Positions 6,882 to 15,993 of a stretch of DNA of 64,000 nt are shown piece by piece (position 1 is the stretch's first letter; each line of letters starts with the position of its first letter). Below the pieces are notes generated by a model. That model did not search any database. It saw only the letters and a list, made by a program, of their open reading frames with translations, and was not told the origin of the DNA. This DNA is from Beijerinckiaceae bacterium (GTDB lineage: Bacteria > Pseudomonadota > Alphaproteobacteria > Rhizobiales > Beijerinckiaceae), in contig CANJNI010000026.1 in the NCBI GenBank assembly GCA_947475995.1, positions 1 through 64,000 of the forward strand. Direction: 5' to 3'. The translations under genes and the position numbers were made by a program.

Positions 6882-8444
6882 TCCGCCCTGCATCTGCGGA
6901 CGCCGCATCAAGACCACCAGCGGCACGAGCAGCACAAACAGGATGGTGAGGGTGAAGAAGACATCGCCCAGAGCCATGACGATTGCCTCGCGCCTCACCA
7001 GTAGGCCAAGCCGTTTCGTCGCCGCCAGCGATGCGTCGGAACCTAGCGGCCCGTAAGCGAGAGTCAGATTGGCGAGGGCTTCCTCCGCCGCCGTGCGCCC
7101 CCAGCGGACATTTTCCTGCAGACGCTGCAAATGCAGATCGGTGCGGTCGTTCAGAAGCGTGTTGATGAGCGCCAGCCCGATCGCGCCGCCCAGATTGCGC
7201 GTCAGATTGAAAAGCCCCGAGGCATTTTTCAATTGCTGTGGCGGTAGTGTTCCAAGAGCCAGATTGGTGATGGGAACCATGCACATCATCAGCGAGACGC
7301 CGCGCAGCATCTGCGGCACGAGCAGTTCGTAGAAGTCCCAGTCCTTGGTGACGTCTGAAAACATCCATGTGCCGGTCGCGAAGCCGATGAAGCCGAGCGA
7401 TATCAATATGCGCGGATCGACCTTGGCCGACAGGCGTCCGATGAAAGGCGCAGACAGGAAGCTGCAGATTCCGGTGACAAACATCGTGTTGCCGATCATC
7501 AGCGCCGAATAGCCGCGTACGCGCGCCAGATAGACCGGATAGAGATAGGTCAATCCGTAAAGCCCCACGCCGAGCGTCAACGAGAACAGCGAGCCGGTCC
7601 AGAAATTGCGGTTGCGGAAGGCCGCGAGATCGACAATCGGATTGCGGGACGTCAGTGCGCGCCAGAAGAACAGCACCGCGCCTGTAGCCGAAATGGCGGC
7701 CGCCAGAACAACCTTCTCGTCCTGAAACCAGTCCTTCAGGGGGCCTTCTTCCAGCAGATATTCGAGCGCTCCCAGAAACGCCGCCATGCCCAGAAGCCCC
7801 GACCAGTCGAAGCCTTTCAGGAGGCGCAGGTCCGGTTCGTCGAAATCGATGAGGAGCCAGCAGACCACGCTGACGATCACGCCCGGCACGACATTGATCA
7901 GAAAAAGCCAGTGCCACGAGAACATGTCGGTGAGCACGCCGCCGGCGGTCGGCCCGATGGTCGGAGCCAGTGTCGCCACAAGGCCGATGACGGGTCCTAC
8001 GATCGGCTGTTTGTCGCGCGGAAAGATCGAGAAGGCCGAAGAGAAAACCGTCGGGATCATGCCGCCGCCGATGAAGCCCTGCACGGCGCGCCACAAAATC
8101 ATTTCGCCGATGGTGCCGCTCGTGGCGCACAGCAGGCTCGCCAGGGTGAAGCCCGCTGCCGACGTCACGAAGACGATGCGGGTCGAAAAGGCGCGCGACA
8201 GAAATCCCGACAGCGGGATCATCACCACTTCGGCGACCAGGTAGGCCGTCTGGACCCAGGACACTTCTTCGGCGCTGGCCGACAGTCCGGCCTGAATTTC
8301 AGCAAGAGAGGCCGAAACGATCTGGATGTCGAGGATCGCCATGAACATTCCGAAAACCATCGCCACGAAGGCGATGATCTTGCGGGCGCCGAACGAGCGC
8401 ACCGGAACGGCCTGAGCGGCCGGCAATGCGACGGCGCTCGACAT
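6867..8444 (-). CDS. emrB: DHA2-family MFS multidrug efflux permease (EmrB-like)
   Basis: A 525-residue inner-membrane proton antiporter with about 14 predicted helices, the usual count for the DHA2 family. Motif A-like and family features include LDIQIVSASLAEIQ near the first helix, VAEVVMIPLSGFLSRAFSTR between helices 2 and 3, and a GxxxGPxxGG-type motif C in GLVATLAPTIGPTAGG. It starts by a one-base TGATG overlap with the stop of the adaptor gene, so the two are translationally coupled. It should form a tripartite pump with the adaptor and an outer-membrane channel encoded elsewhere. Both genes are probably repressed by the divergent TetR protein. Confidence 0.92.
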   Translation of the reverse strand: MSSAVALPAAQAVPVRSFGARKIIAFVAMVFGMFMAILDIQIVSASLAEIQAGLSASAEEVSWVQTAYLVAEVVMIPLSGFLSRAFSTRIVFVTSAAGFTLASLLCATSGTIGEMILWRAVQGFIGGGMIPTVFSSAFSIFPRDKQPIVGPVIGLVATLAPTIGPTAGGVLTDMFSWHWLFLINVVPGVIVSVVCWLLIDFDEPDLRLLKGFDWSGLLGMAAFLGALEYLLEEGPLKDWFQDEKVVLAAAISATGAVLFFWRALTSRNPIVDLAAFRNRNFWTGSLFSLTLGVGLYGLTYLYPVYLARVRGYSALMIGNTMFVTGICSFLSAPFIGRLSAKVDPRILISLGFIGFATGTWMFSDVTKDWDFYELLVPQMLRGVSLMMCMVPITNLALGTLPPQQLKNASGLFNLTRNLGGAIGLALINTLLNDRTDLHLQRLQENVRWGRTAAEEALANLTLAYGPLGSDASLAATKRLGLLVRREAIVMALGDVFFTLTILFVLLVPLVVLMRRPQMQGGGPGH

Positions 8445-9673
8445 CAGTGCTGGAAGCCCAGCGAGCCCAGCAGCGTCTGCTTTGGCGTGTCGGGCGCGCG
8501 CGTGTCCACATCCGCCACGACCGATAGTCCCGGGCGCAGCACGCCTTCAGCGGCCAGTTCCGCCGGGATGCGGATGCGCACCGGGACGCGCTGGACAATC
8601 TTGGTGAAATTGCCCGTCGCATTCTCAGGAGGCAGCAACGAGAATTGCGCACCGGAAGCAGGAGAAAAGCTGTCCACGATTCCCTCGATGGCGCGGCCCG
8701 GCAGAGCATCGACATGGATCGCGACTTTCTGGCCCGGCTTCAGCCGGGCCAGTTGCGTTTCCTTGAAATTGGCTTCCACGAAAGTGCTGGCGAGCGGCAC
8801 CAGCGCCAGGAGACGCGCTCCGGGCTGAACGAACTGCCCGGTCTGCACCGACCGGTTTCCGACCACGCCGTCAAACGGGGCCCTGATTTCGGTGAAGGAC
8901 AGATCCCGGACGGCCCGGTCGCGCGCCGTCACGAGTTCAGCGCGCGCATGTTCGGCTTCGCCCTTCTGGGCTTCCAGCACCGCCAGATTGGCTTTTGCGG
9001 CCTGCAGGGCCGCTTCCGCGCCTTGTTCGGCCGCGACGGTACGGTCGCGATCGGCAAGTGTCGTGTCGATTCGTTGCTGGGTGCCTGCCGCATTGAGCAC
9101 AAGCAGTTTGGCGCGCTCATATTCGCTGAAAGCGCGTTGCTGGTCGGCGCGGGCGGCGGCGACTTGCGCCTTCGCCTGTTCGATCACGGCGCGTTGCGCT
9201 TTCTCCTGTTCGACGATGCGCGCAATGCTGGAGTCCTGCGTGTCCAGCTTGCGATTGGCGGCCTCGACCGCCAGCGCATAGTCGCCCTTGTCGATGGAGA
9301 CCAGAAGGTCTCCACGGGCCGCCAGGGCGTTGTCCCGCACGCCAACGCTGGTCACATAGCCTGACACCTTTGCGGCGATGGCGGCAGTGTCGGCCCGCAC
9401 ATAGGCGTCGTCTGTCGAGACGATGAACCGGCCCTCGGCATACCAGTTCCAGCCCGCATTCGCCCCGTAACCCAGCAATGCAATCGCCACGAGCGGAAGG
9501 ATGTATCTGGCCTTGCTGCGCCGGGGCGGTGTGATTGCGTCAGGCGTCAGGACGGGTGCGGCGGCGGTAGCGACGGCGCGGCCCTGATCCGCCGGCGTCG
9601 CCAAAGGCGATTTCGATTCAACTGCGTTTGCGTTTGCGGTCGCGGGGGGAACGGGCGAGTCTTCTTGGGGCAT
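8444..9673 (-). CDS. emrA: HlyD/EmrA-family membrane fusion protein
   Basis: About 409 residues from the ATG at 9673. An upstream in-frame TTG at 9688 would add five residues, but the ATG has better-placed GGAA and leaves the promoter region free. A Pro/Ala-rich cytoplasmic tail precedes one membrane anchor (about 50-70, ILPLVAIALLGYGANAGW). Next come the biotinyl-lipoyl half motif (VSGYVTSVGVRDNALAARGD), a long Ala/Glu/Gln coiled coil (about 115-245), the second lipoyl half (IRAPFDGVVGNRSVQTGQ) and a beta-barrel domain. It bridges the permease to an outer-membrane channel. The promoter region holds a 15-base palindrome (9693-9707) matching the tetR operator. Confidence 0.92.
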   Translation of the reverse strand: MPQEDSPVPPATANANAVESKSPLATPADQGRAVATAAAPVLTPDAITPPRRSKARYILPLVAIALLGYGANAGWNWYAEGRFIVSTDDAYVRADTAAIAAKVSGYVTSVGVRDNALAARGDLLVSIDKGDYALAVEAANRKLDTQDSSIARIVEQEKAQRAVIEQAKAQVAAARADQQRAFSEYERAKLLVLNAAGTQQRIDTTLADRDRTVAAEQGAEAALQAAKANLAVLEAQKGEAEHARAELVTARDRAVRDLSFTEIRAPFDGVVGNRSVQTGQFVQPGARLLALVPLASTFVEANFKETQLARLKPGQKVAIHVDALPGRAIEGIVDSFSPASGAQFSLLPPENATGNFTKIVQRVPVRIRIPAELAAEGVLRPGLSVVADVDTRAPDTPKQTLLGSLGFQH

Positions 9674-9692
9674 CTGAAACTGTTCCAATCGA

Positions 9693-9707
9693 ACCGAACG
9701 GTTCGGT
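9693..9707. promoter_or_regulatory. TetR operator 1 (emrA side)
   Basis: Perfect inverted repeat ACCGAAC-G-GTTCGGT just upstream of the emrA start, in the position of its promoter. It shares both arms with operator 2. Binding by the adjacent TetR protein would repress the efflux genes. Confidence 0.75.
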
Positions 9708-9715
9708 CAATGCGC

Positions 9716-9744
9716 TTGACATAGCGCAGCCGGGGGCCTAAATC
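9716..9744 (+). promoter_or_regulatory. Putative tetR promoter
   Basis: A consensus -35 box TTGACA (9716-9721) and a weaker TAAATC (9739-9744) with 17-base spacing. Operator 2 lies immediately downstream, where it would overlap the start of transcription and give autorepression. Confidence 0.55.
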
Positions 9745-9750
9745 AAGAGT

Positions 9751-9767
9751 GACCGAACCGTTCGGTC
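9751..9767. promoter_or_regulatory. TetR operator 2 (tetR side)
   Basis: Inverted repeat GACCGAAC-C-GTTCGGTC, extendable to TGACC...GGTCA at 9750-9768. It sits between the putative tetR promoter and the tetR start. The central bases differ from operator 1 but the seven-base arms are identical. Confidence 0.75.
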
Positions 9768-9782
9768 AAAAATTGAAAGACC

Positions 9783-10436
9783 ATGACCGAGACCGCTGCG
9801 ACTCTGGAAACTCCGGCCGCCGAACGGGCGGACAACGCCAAGCTTCGCCAGATTCTGGACGGAGCCCGGAAGGTTTTTCTGGCGGATGGTTTCGACGGCG
9901 CGAGCATGAATGACGTCGCCCGCGCGGCAGGGGTGTCGAAAGGCACCCTCTATGTCTACTTCGACTCCAAGGAAGCTCTTTTCGAGGCGCTTGTCCGCAG
10001 CGAGAAGCAGGCCCAGGCCGAGCGTCACACCTATTTCGACGATCCTGACAGCGACGTCGCCGCCAACCTGCGTCGGGTCGGCCTGTCGCTCTGCGATATG
10101 CTGGCGCGTCCCGACAGCGTCGCCATCGCCCGCATGGTGATCGGCGTCGCCGGCAAGTTTCCCCGGATCGGCCGGGCCTTCTATGAAGCCGGGCCGCAGT
10201 TCGGCAAGGAGCGTCTTGCCGCCTATCTGGTGGGACAGGTGGCGGCAGGTAAGCTACGCCTCGATGATCCGCAGCAAGCTGCGAGCAACTTCCTGCAATT
10301 AGCCCACTCGGAAATCATCAAGGCGCGTCTGTTCGGCATGAACGCCGAAATTTCCGCGGCCGACATCGAGCGTTCTGTCGAGAACGCGGTCGATGTTTTC
10401 ATGAGGGCCTACGGGGCGGCGCGTCAGGGCGCCTAG
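9783..10436 (+). CDS. TetR-family repressor of the efflux genes
   Basis: A 217-residue regulator, divergent from emrA. Residues about 18-65 form the TetR helix-turn-helix domain (ILDGARKVFLADGF, ASMNDVARAAGVSKGTLYVYF). The rest is an AefR-like C-terminal ligand domain (MARPDSVAIARMVIGVAGKFPRIG). The two palindromes in the shared intergenic region suggest it represses both itself and emrAB, with release by a toxic compound. Its stop codon overlaps the convergent Sel1-repeat gene by four bases. Confidence 0.9.
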   Translation: MTETAATLETPAAERADNAKLRQILDGARKVFLADGFDGASMNDVARAAGVSKGTLYVYFDSKEALFEALVRSEKQAQAERHTYFDDPDSDVAANLRRVGLSLCDMLARPDSVAIARMVIGVAGKFPRIGRAFYEAGPQFGKERLAAYLVGQVAAGKLRLDDPQQAASNFLQLAHSEIIKARLFGMNAEISAADIERSVENAVDVFMRAYGAARQGA

Positions 10437-11443
10437 TTGCCGACGAACTTGCGGACAGCTTCTTCCACCGCGATCCGCTGTTGCGAGGGCAATGTGGCCA
10501 GCACGCCGTCGAGATATTCGTCTCCCAGTCCCGACGCGCGGGCCAGAATATGCCATTTCATCGCCTCGACCAGATTGCGCTGGACGCCGCGCCCGGCTGA
10601 CAGCATCCGGGCCAGCCGGTTCTGCGCGATCGGGTTTTCGCGCGCGGCGGCGCGGAGGAAATATTTGGCCGCTGCGGCTTCGTCTTTTACAATGCCGTCG
10701 CCGTTGAACAGCGCGACGCCAAATTCGACTTCAGCGGCGATGTTGCGCTCATCGGCCGCCGCCTTGAGCAATTGCGCAGCCTTCTGCCGGTCTTGCGGAA
10801 CGCCGGTTCCCTCGCGATAGAGCATCGCGAGCGCATAGGTGGCGTCGCTGTCGCCGACCTCGGAGGCCCGCCGGAAAAAATCGGCCGCGCGCTGGAAATT
10901 CGCGACCGGCGAGTCCAGCTCCATCACGCCGAGATTGTAGAGGGCGCCGGCATGATTGCGGGCCGCGGCCTTTTCGAACAGGGCGCGGGCGGCCTTTTCG
11001 TCGCGCGTGACGCCTTCGCCCGTCAGATAGGCGCGCCCCAGCGCGAAACTTGCGTTTGGATCGTCGCGGTCCGAGGCGAGCTTGTACCAGCGCGCCGCCT
11101 CGGCGAAGTCGCGCCGCACCCCGAGCCCGACCCGATACAGTTCTGCGATCAGCGTCATGGCCGGCGCATCGTTGGAATTGGCGTCCAGACGCTTCATGGA
11201 TTCGCGCAGGGCGGTGACGAAATAGCCGCGCTGGAACGCCGCAAAGGCCGCATCGCCCACAGGCGAGGAAGGATCGTCCGGCCTTGTAAGCGGGGGAGCG
11301 ACGGGCGGAGGCAATGTGAAGGTCGGGGCCGCAGGAGCGGCGGGCGCAACGGGCTTGACGGGAGCCTGAGCGAGCGCCGTCCAGGACCCCGCAAGGGACG
11401 CAGCCAGCATCAGCAGCGCAGGAGCCGCCCGCCCGCCCCTCAC
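10433..11443 (-). CDS. Secreted Sel1-repeat (TPR-like) protein
   Basis: 336 residues from a GTG at 11443 that overlaps the stop of the upstream ThiE-like gene (GTGA), indicating coupling. An ATG at 11410 is the alternative start. A Sec signal (LLMLAASLAGSWTALAQA) is followed by a Pro/Ala-rich linker and, from about residue 65, at least five Sel1 repeats of about 36 residues, for example AEAARWYKLASDRDDPNASF and YALAMLYREGTGVPQD. Sel1 proteins usually scaffold protein interactions; here the compartment would be the periplasm. No partner is evident nearby. Confidence 0.8.
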   Translation of the reverse strand: MRGGRAAPALLMLAASLAGSWTALAQAPVKPVAPAAPAAPTFTLPPPVAPPLTRPDDPSSPVGDAAFAAFQRGYFVTALRESMKRLDANSNDAPAMTLIAELYRVGLGVRRDFAEAARWYKLASDRDDPNASFALGRAYLTGEGVTRDEKAARALFEKAAARNHAGALYNLGVMELDSPVANFQRAADFFRRASEVGDSDATYALAMLYREGTGVPQDRQKAAQLLKAAADERNIAAEVEFGVALFNGDGIVKDEAAAAKYFLRAAARENPIAQNRLARMLSAGRGVQRNLVEAMKWHILARASGLGDEYLDGVLATLPSQQRIAVEEAVRKFVGN

Positions 11444-12093
11444 GGAACGTCCGCGCGGGCCTTGGCGATCGCCGCCATGGCGTCGCGCACCGCCGAAGCC
11501 GGACCGCGTGGATCGTTCCAGACCGCCTCGCCAAGCGCGACGAAGTCGGCTCCCGCCTGCGCCAGCTCCTCGACCTGATCGAGTCCAGCCGCATAGCCGA
11601 CAACCGGCACGTTGAAGATTTCGGCCCACCAGCCGACGCGCTCAAGAGTGCCCGAAAACGGCGGCGTATACCCATCGCGCGCCGGTTCGCCGAACATGAC
11701 GTAGTCGATGTCGAGTTCCCCGGCCGCCATGGCGTCGTGGCGGGTCTTCAATCCGCCGGCGCCGACGATCCCGTCGGGCTTCAGCTTGCGGATGGCGTCG
11801 TTGAGTTCGTGCTCTTCCTCTTCGCCGGTGACCCGGATGTGAGCGCCATCGGCGCCGGCCCTCTGCGAAAGCTGGACGTTGTCTTCGACCAGCAGGGCGG
11901 CGCCCCGGTCCTGCGCGATCGGTGCGAGGGTGCGGAGGATCTTGCGGGCGTCGCCGTCGTCACGCCCATCGAGAAGCACCAGCACGCAGGCCACCACGCC
12001 CGCATCAAGGGCTGCTTCCAGCACAGGCGCGAAAGACAGCGCCTCCGTGAGGCGCGGGGTGATCAGATAAAGGCTCGGCGAATCGTCGGACAT
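11440..12093 (-). CDS. ThiE-like thiamine-phosphate synthase family protein
   Basis: 217 residues from the ATG at 12093 (MSDDSPSLYLITP), the usual length for ThiE. The TIM-barrel pattern is present: LYLITP at strand 1, GAALLVEDN and GADGAHIRV matching the ThiE phosphate/Mg region, DYVMFGEP and GADFVALGEAVW near the end. Several ThiE active-site positions are altered (GAHIRVTGEEEE replaces the common GVHLGQxD), so true thiamine-phosphate synthesis is uncertain and it may be a TenI-like or other family member. It is the first gene of a two-gene unit with the Sel1 protein. No other thiamine gene is nearby. Confidence 0.7.
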   Translation of the reverse strand: MSDDSPSLYLITPRLTEALSFAPVLEAALDAGVVACVLVLLDGRDDGDARKILRTLAPIAQDRGAALLVEDNVQLSQRAGADGAHIRVTGEEEEHELNDAIRKLKPDGIVGAGGLKTRHDAMAAGELDIDYVMFGEPARDGYTPPFSGTLERVGWWAEIFNVPVVGYAAGLDQVEELAQAGADFVALGEAVWNDPRGPASAVRDAMAAIAKARADVP

Positions 12094-12300
12094 GGAAGCA
12101 ACGCCCCGGGGTGATCGGGCTGTCCTAGATGGAAAACGAATGGGGCGAAAGCGGGACCGGCTCCGGGAATCTGGAAAGCGGACGCAAGCGCGACAATTTG
12201 CAGGGCTGCGGCCGACCCTGCGGGCGTTCAAATTGCGCTTCGGACGGGCGGCGCGTAAAACGGGCCCACATTTCAAGCCGGATCATTCGGGAGACACGCC

Positions 12301-13374
12301 TTGGCAGATTTCCGCACCTTCACGACCGCGCACCGCGAGCCGGCAGTGCCGATGCAGCCGCTGGTCGATCCGGCCGGCTGGGAGGCGAGCCAGCTCGGAC
12401 CTGTGCAGAACTGGTCCTATTCGTTCACGCAGTCGGATCAGGACGAGATCGTCGCCGCCGTTCAGTCGTTCCGCAACACGGGACTGTCCCGCGTGGATGT
12501 GGCGCGCGAAAACTTCCCGCTTGGCAAGCTGGCGTCCACACTCGCCGACGTGCATCGCGAACTGACCGACGGGCGCGGCATGGTGATGCTGCAGAACTTC
12601 CCGATCGACCGGCTGGACCTTGAAGGCAACGCCATCGGATTCATGGGCATCGGGGTCTATCTGGGAGACCGCATGGTGCAGAACCGCCACGGCCATGTGC
12701 TCGGCCACGTGAAGGATCTGGGGCTCGATTATCACGGCACGGGCCGCGCCTATAACACGCGCGCCGACCTGCGCTTCCATGCGGATTCCTGCGATTATGT
12801 CGCCCTGCTCTGCCTGCAGGTGTCGAAGTCCGGCGGCGAGAGCCGCGTGGTCAGCTCGGTGACGGTTTACAACGAAATCCTCAAGCGCCGTCCAGATCTG
12901 GCGAAGGTGCTGACCGAGGATTTCTATCGCTCCATGGGGCTCGACAAGGACAAGGACGCTGCCCCGTGGTTCAAGCAGCCGGTGTTCAATTTCGAGCAGG
13001 GCTATTTCAGCGCCGCCGCTGTCGGCGTGTCGGTCGACAAGGCCCAGAAGCTGCCGGGCGTCCCGCCGCTTACCGACGCCCAGAAGGAAGCGGTCGTGTA
13101 TTACCGCAATCTGGTGGAAGAACTCGCGGCTGACATTCCGTTCCGGCCCGGCGACGTGCAGATTTTGAACAATTTCGTCATGCTGCACAGCCGCCGCGAA
13201 TTCGAGGACTGGCCGGAAGAAAACCGCCGCCGCCACCTGCTGCGCCTGTGGATTCGCGACGACAACAGCCGCCCGATCCCCGACAGCATCCGCAACGGCC
13301 GTCAGGGCGCGGGCATCCGGATCAAGGGGCTGAAGCCGATTGCGCCGCTGGAGGCGACCGAAGTTTCGGAGTGA
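12301..13374 (+). CDS. TauD/TfdA-family Fe(II)/2-oxoglutarate dioxygenase
   Basis: 357 residues. The start is TTG at 12301, chosen because GGGAG lies at a good distance and the family N-terminus is preserved; the next ATG would remove 17 residues. The metal facial triad is visible as H160-x-D162 (RFHADSCD) and H296 (VMLHSRREF), with the 2-oxoglutarate-binding Arg in RRRHLLRLWIRD (about 309-319). The family hydroxylates small sulfonates, carboxylates and amines such as taurine, 2,4-D and gamma-butyrobetaine. The actual substrate cannot be inferred, and the gene stands alone. Confidence 0.85.
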   Translation: MADFRTFTTAHREPAVPMQPLVDPAGWEASQLGPVQNWSYSFTQSDQDEIVAAVQSFRNTGLSRVDVARENFPLGKLASTLADVHRELTDGRGMVMLQNFPIDRLDLEGNAIGFMGIGVYLGDRMVQNRHGHVLGHVKDLGLDYHGTGRAYNTRADLRFHADSCDYVALLCLQVSKSGGESRVVSSVTVYNEILKRRPDLAKVLTEDFYRSMGLDKDKDAAPWFKQPVFNFEQGYFSAAAVGVSVDKAQKLPGVPPLTDAQKEAVVYYRNLVEELAADIPFRPGDVQILNNFVMLHSRREFEDWPEENRRRHLLRLWIRDDNSRPIPDSIRNGRQGAGIRIKGLKPIAPLEATEVSE

Positions 13375-13388
13375 GTGGCTGACGCCGT

Positions 13389-13506
13389 CGTGCTTCGAGA
13401 CGCCGCCTGCGGCGGCTCCTCAGCATGAGGGGCTTCTTCCGCTTTTGAAGCTCACCCTGAGCCCTCATGCTGAGGAGTGCTGCGTAGCAGCGCGTCTCGA
13501 AGCACG
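13389..13506. repeat. Palindromic repeat element (REP/BIME-like)
   Basis: Outer arms of 15 bases (13389-13403 and 13492-13506) and inner arms of 16 bases (13416-13431 and 13462-13477) are perfect inverted repeats, so the 118-base element can fold into one long interrupted hairpin. Short local dyads (GCCGCCTGCGGCGGC; GCTGCGTAGCAGC) lie between them. Elements of this look are common between genes in Hyphomicrobiales genomes. It separates the dioxygenase from the fba terminator. Confidence 0.8.
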
Positions 13507-13529
13507 AGGGCGACCAGAACAACAAACAG

Positions 13530-13555
13530 AAAGGGCGGCCCAAGAGCCGCCCTTT
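13530..13555 (-). terminator. Terminator of the aldolase gene
   Basis: Ten-pair stem AAAGGGCGGC with GCCGCCCTTT and a six-base loop. The A/T arms give it terminator character in both directions, but it directly follows the minus-strand fba stop. Confidence 0.8.
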
Positions 13556-13577
13556 CTAATTCCAGATACGCCGTCGC

Positions 13578-14645
13578 TTACGCGAAGGTCGGGTCGAGCT
13601 TGCCGCTCGCATAGCGCTTGGCCATGTCCGACAGCGGCACGATCTTGCCGATCTTGGAGGCCTGACCAGCCGTGTTGAACTCTTCCAGCCGCTGCTTGCA
13701 GATATTCGACATGGCTTCCAGCGCGGGCTTCAGATATTTGCGCGGATCGAATTCGCCCGGATGCTCGGCGAGCACCTTCCGGATCTGGCCCGTGATGGCC
13801 ATGCGGTTGTCGGTGTCGATGTTGATCTTGCGGACGCCGTTCTTGATGCCGCGCTGAATCTCTTCCACCGGCACGCCCCAGGTCGGCTTCATCTTGCCGC
13901 CATAGGCGTTGATGATGTCCTGCAGGTCCTGCGGGACGGACGACGAGCCGTGCATCACCAGATGCAGGTTCGGCATCTTGCGATGAATGGCCTCAATGAC
14001 GTTCATGGCCAGCACCGCCCCGTCGGGCTTGCGGGAGAACTTGTAGGCGCCGTGCGAGGTGCCCATCGCGACTGCAAGCGCATCGACCTTCGTGGCCTTC
14101 ACGAATTTCACGGCTTCGTCCGGATCGGTCAGAAGCTGGTCGTGGCTGAGCTTGCCTTCGGCGCCGTGACCGTCTTCCTTGTCGCCCATGCCGGTTTCCA
14201 GCGAGCCGAGCACGCCGAGTTCGCCTTCCACCGAGACGCCGCCCATGTGGGCCATGTCGACGACGTTCTTGGTCACGTTGACGTTGTAATCATAGTCGGC
14301 GGGGGTCGCCCCGTCCGCCTTGAGCGAGCCGTCCATCATCACGGACGTGAAGCCCGACTGGATCGCCGTCATGCAGGTGGCTTCCACATTGCCGTGGTCG
14401 AGATGCACGCAGATCGGAATGTGCGGATACATTTCGGTGAGCGCGTCCATCATGTGACGCAGCATGATGTCGTTGGCATAGCCGCGCGCGCCGCGCGAAG
14501 CCTGGATGATCACCGGCGCATCGAGCGCGTTGCAGGCTTCGCCAATCGCAAGCGCCTGTTCCATATTGTTGATGTTGAAAGCCGGTACGCCGTAATTGTG
14601 TTCGGCGGCGTGGTCGAGAAGCTGTCTCAGGGTAATGCGGGCCAT
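13578..14645 (-). CDS. fba: Class II fructose-1,6-bisphosphate aldolase
   Basis: 355 residues from the ATG at 14645, which has GGAGG seven bases upstream. It is the zinc-dependent aldolase of glycolysis/gluconeogenesis and the Calvin cycle subtype: the N-terminus [21 protein letters not shown], the base region VHLDHG and MDGS, and the zinc histidines (LDHG, SHGAYKF and VMHGSSS) are all present. It is the last gene of a minus-strand tkt, gap, pgk, fba order that is common in Hyphomicrobiales. No RuBisCO or phosphoribulokinase gene is in the window, so a central-carbon role is the safer reading. Confidence 0.95.
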   Translation of the reverse strand: MARITLRQLLDHAAEHNYGVPAFNINNMEQALAIGEACNALDAPVIIQASRGARGYANDIMLRHMMDALTEMYPHIPICVHLDHGNVEATCMTAIQSGFTSVMMDGSLKADGATPADYDYNVNVTKNVVDMAHMGGVSVEGELGVLGSLETGMGDKEDGHGAEGKLSHDQLLTDPDEAVKFVKATKVDALAVAMGTSHGAYKFSRKPDGAVLAMNVIEAIHRKMPNLHLVMHGSSSVPQDLQDIINAYGGKMKPTWGVPVEEIQRGIKNGVRKINIDTDNRMAITGQIRKVLAEHPGEFDPRKYLKPALEAMSNICKQRLEEFNTAGQASKIGKIVPLSDMAKRYASGKLDPTFA

Positions 14646-14712
14646 GTGGTCCTCCGGAAGATAACCTGTTCTGACGCGAGCGGACTGATATTTCGTTAAG
14701 CTCTGTGGCGGT

Positions 14713-15906
14713 TCAAGCCCGCAGGGCTTCAACTCCCGGAAGGGCCTTGCCTTCCAGCCATTCGAGGAACGCGCCGCCCGCGGTCGAAATATAGGAGAAG
14801 TCGTCGCCGACGCCCGCCTGATTGAGCGCCGCGACCGTATCGCCGCCGCCCGCCAGAGACATCAGCTTGCCGGCTTTGGTGAGCCTTGCGGCGGCTCTCG
14901 CGGCCGCATTGGTGGCTGCGTTGAAGGGCTCAAGCTCGAAAGCCCCGAACGGGCCGTTCCACACAAGGGTCTTGGCGACTTCAAAGAGGCGCTCGACTTC
15001 CACCACCGATTTCGGGCCGGCGTCGAGAATCATCTCGTCGTCGGCCACATGGTCCACGTCGGCGACGCGGTTCGCCGCATGGGCCTTGAATTCCTTCGCC
15101 ACAACAGCGTCGACCGGCAGGCAGATCGTGCATTTGGCGGCCTTGCCGGCTTCCAGAATGCTGCGGGCGGTGTCCAGCATGTCCTTCTCGCAGAGGGACT
15201 TGCCGATCTTCTTGCCCTGTGCGGCCAGGAACGTGTTGGCCATGCCGCCGCCGATGATAAGAATATCGACCTTCTTGACGAGGTTGCCGAGCAGTTCGAG
15301 CTTGGTCGAGACCTTCCCGCCGCCCACCACCGCCGCGACCGGGCGCTGCGGATTTTCGAGCGCCTTCGAGATGGCCTCGATTTCCTGCTGCATGGTGCGG
15401 CCCGCATAGGCCGGGAGCTTGTGCGCGAGACCTTCCGTCGAAGCGTGCGCCCGATGCGCTGCCGAGAAGGCGTCGTTCACATAGATGTCGCCGAGCCTGG
15501 CGAGTTCGGCCACGAAAGCCGGATCGTTCTTTTCCTCCGCCTTGTGGAAGCGGGTGTTTTCCAGCAGCAACACATCGCCGCTCTTCATCGCAGCCACCGC
15601 ATTGGCCGCAACCTCGCCGATGCAATCGCCCGCAAACGCGACCGGCGCGCCCAGATGGGACGAAACAGCGGCGGCGAGCGGCTTCAGCGAATTTTCAGTG
15701 TCGGGTCCGGCCTTCGGACGTCCGAAATGCGCCAGCAGGATCACCTTTCCACCCTTCCCGGAGATTTCCCGGATGGTGGGCAGGATACGATCAATGCGGG
15801 TCGTGTCGGTCACGCGGCCGTTTTCCATCGGCACGTTGAGATCGACGCGCACCAGCACGCGCTTGTTGGCGACATCGGCTGAATCGAGAGTCTTGAAAGC
15901 GGACAT
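14713..15906 (-). CDS. pgk: Phosphoglycerate kinase
   Basis: 397 residues, full length. The N-domain substrate loop ([14 protein letters not shown]), the LLAHFGRPK motif, [11 protein letters not shown] and the C-terminal nucleotide-binding glycine pattern ([17 protein letters not shown]) are all in place. It converts 1,3-bisphosphoglycerate and ADP to 3-phosphoglycerate and ATP in the cytoplasm. It lies 67 bases upstream of fba and downstream of gap, with strong hairpins between gap and pgk, so it probably has its own promoter as well. Confidence 0.96.
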   Translation of the reverse strand: MSAFKTLDSADVANKRVLVRVDLNVPMENGRVTDTTRIDRILPTIREISGKGGKVILLAHFGRPKAGPDTENSLKPLAAAVSSHLGAPVAFAGDCIGEVAANAVAAMKSGDVLLLENTRFHKAEEKNDPAFVAELARLGDIYVNDAFSAAHRAHASTEGLAHKLPAYAGRTMQQEIEAISKALENPQRPVAAVVGGGKVSTKLELLGNLVKKVDILIIGGGMANTFLAAQGKKIGKSLCEKDMLDTARSILEAGKAAKCTICLPVDAVVAKEFKAHAANRVADVDHVADDEMILDAGPKSVVEVERLFEVAKTLVWNGPFGAFELEPFNAATNAAARAAARLTKAGKLMSLAGGGDTVAALNQAGVGDDFSYISTAGGAFLEWLEGKALPGVEALRA

Positions 15907-15933
15907 TTAAAACCCGGCGATTGATCGGACTCA

Positions 15934-15981
15934 GGCGGCGAAAGCGCCGCCGCAAAAGAAAGTGGCGGCCGAAGCCGCCAC
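15934..15981 (-). terminator. Double-hairpin terminator after gap
   Basis: The first hairpin on the minus strand (15981-15962) has an eight-pair stem GTGGCGGC closed by a TTCG loop and is followed by TTTCTTTT. A second (15951-15934) pairs GGCGGCG with CGCCGCC. Together they separate gap from pgk. Confidence 0.75.
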
Positions 15982-15993
15982 ATTCCGGAAATG

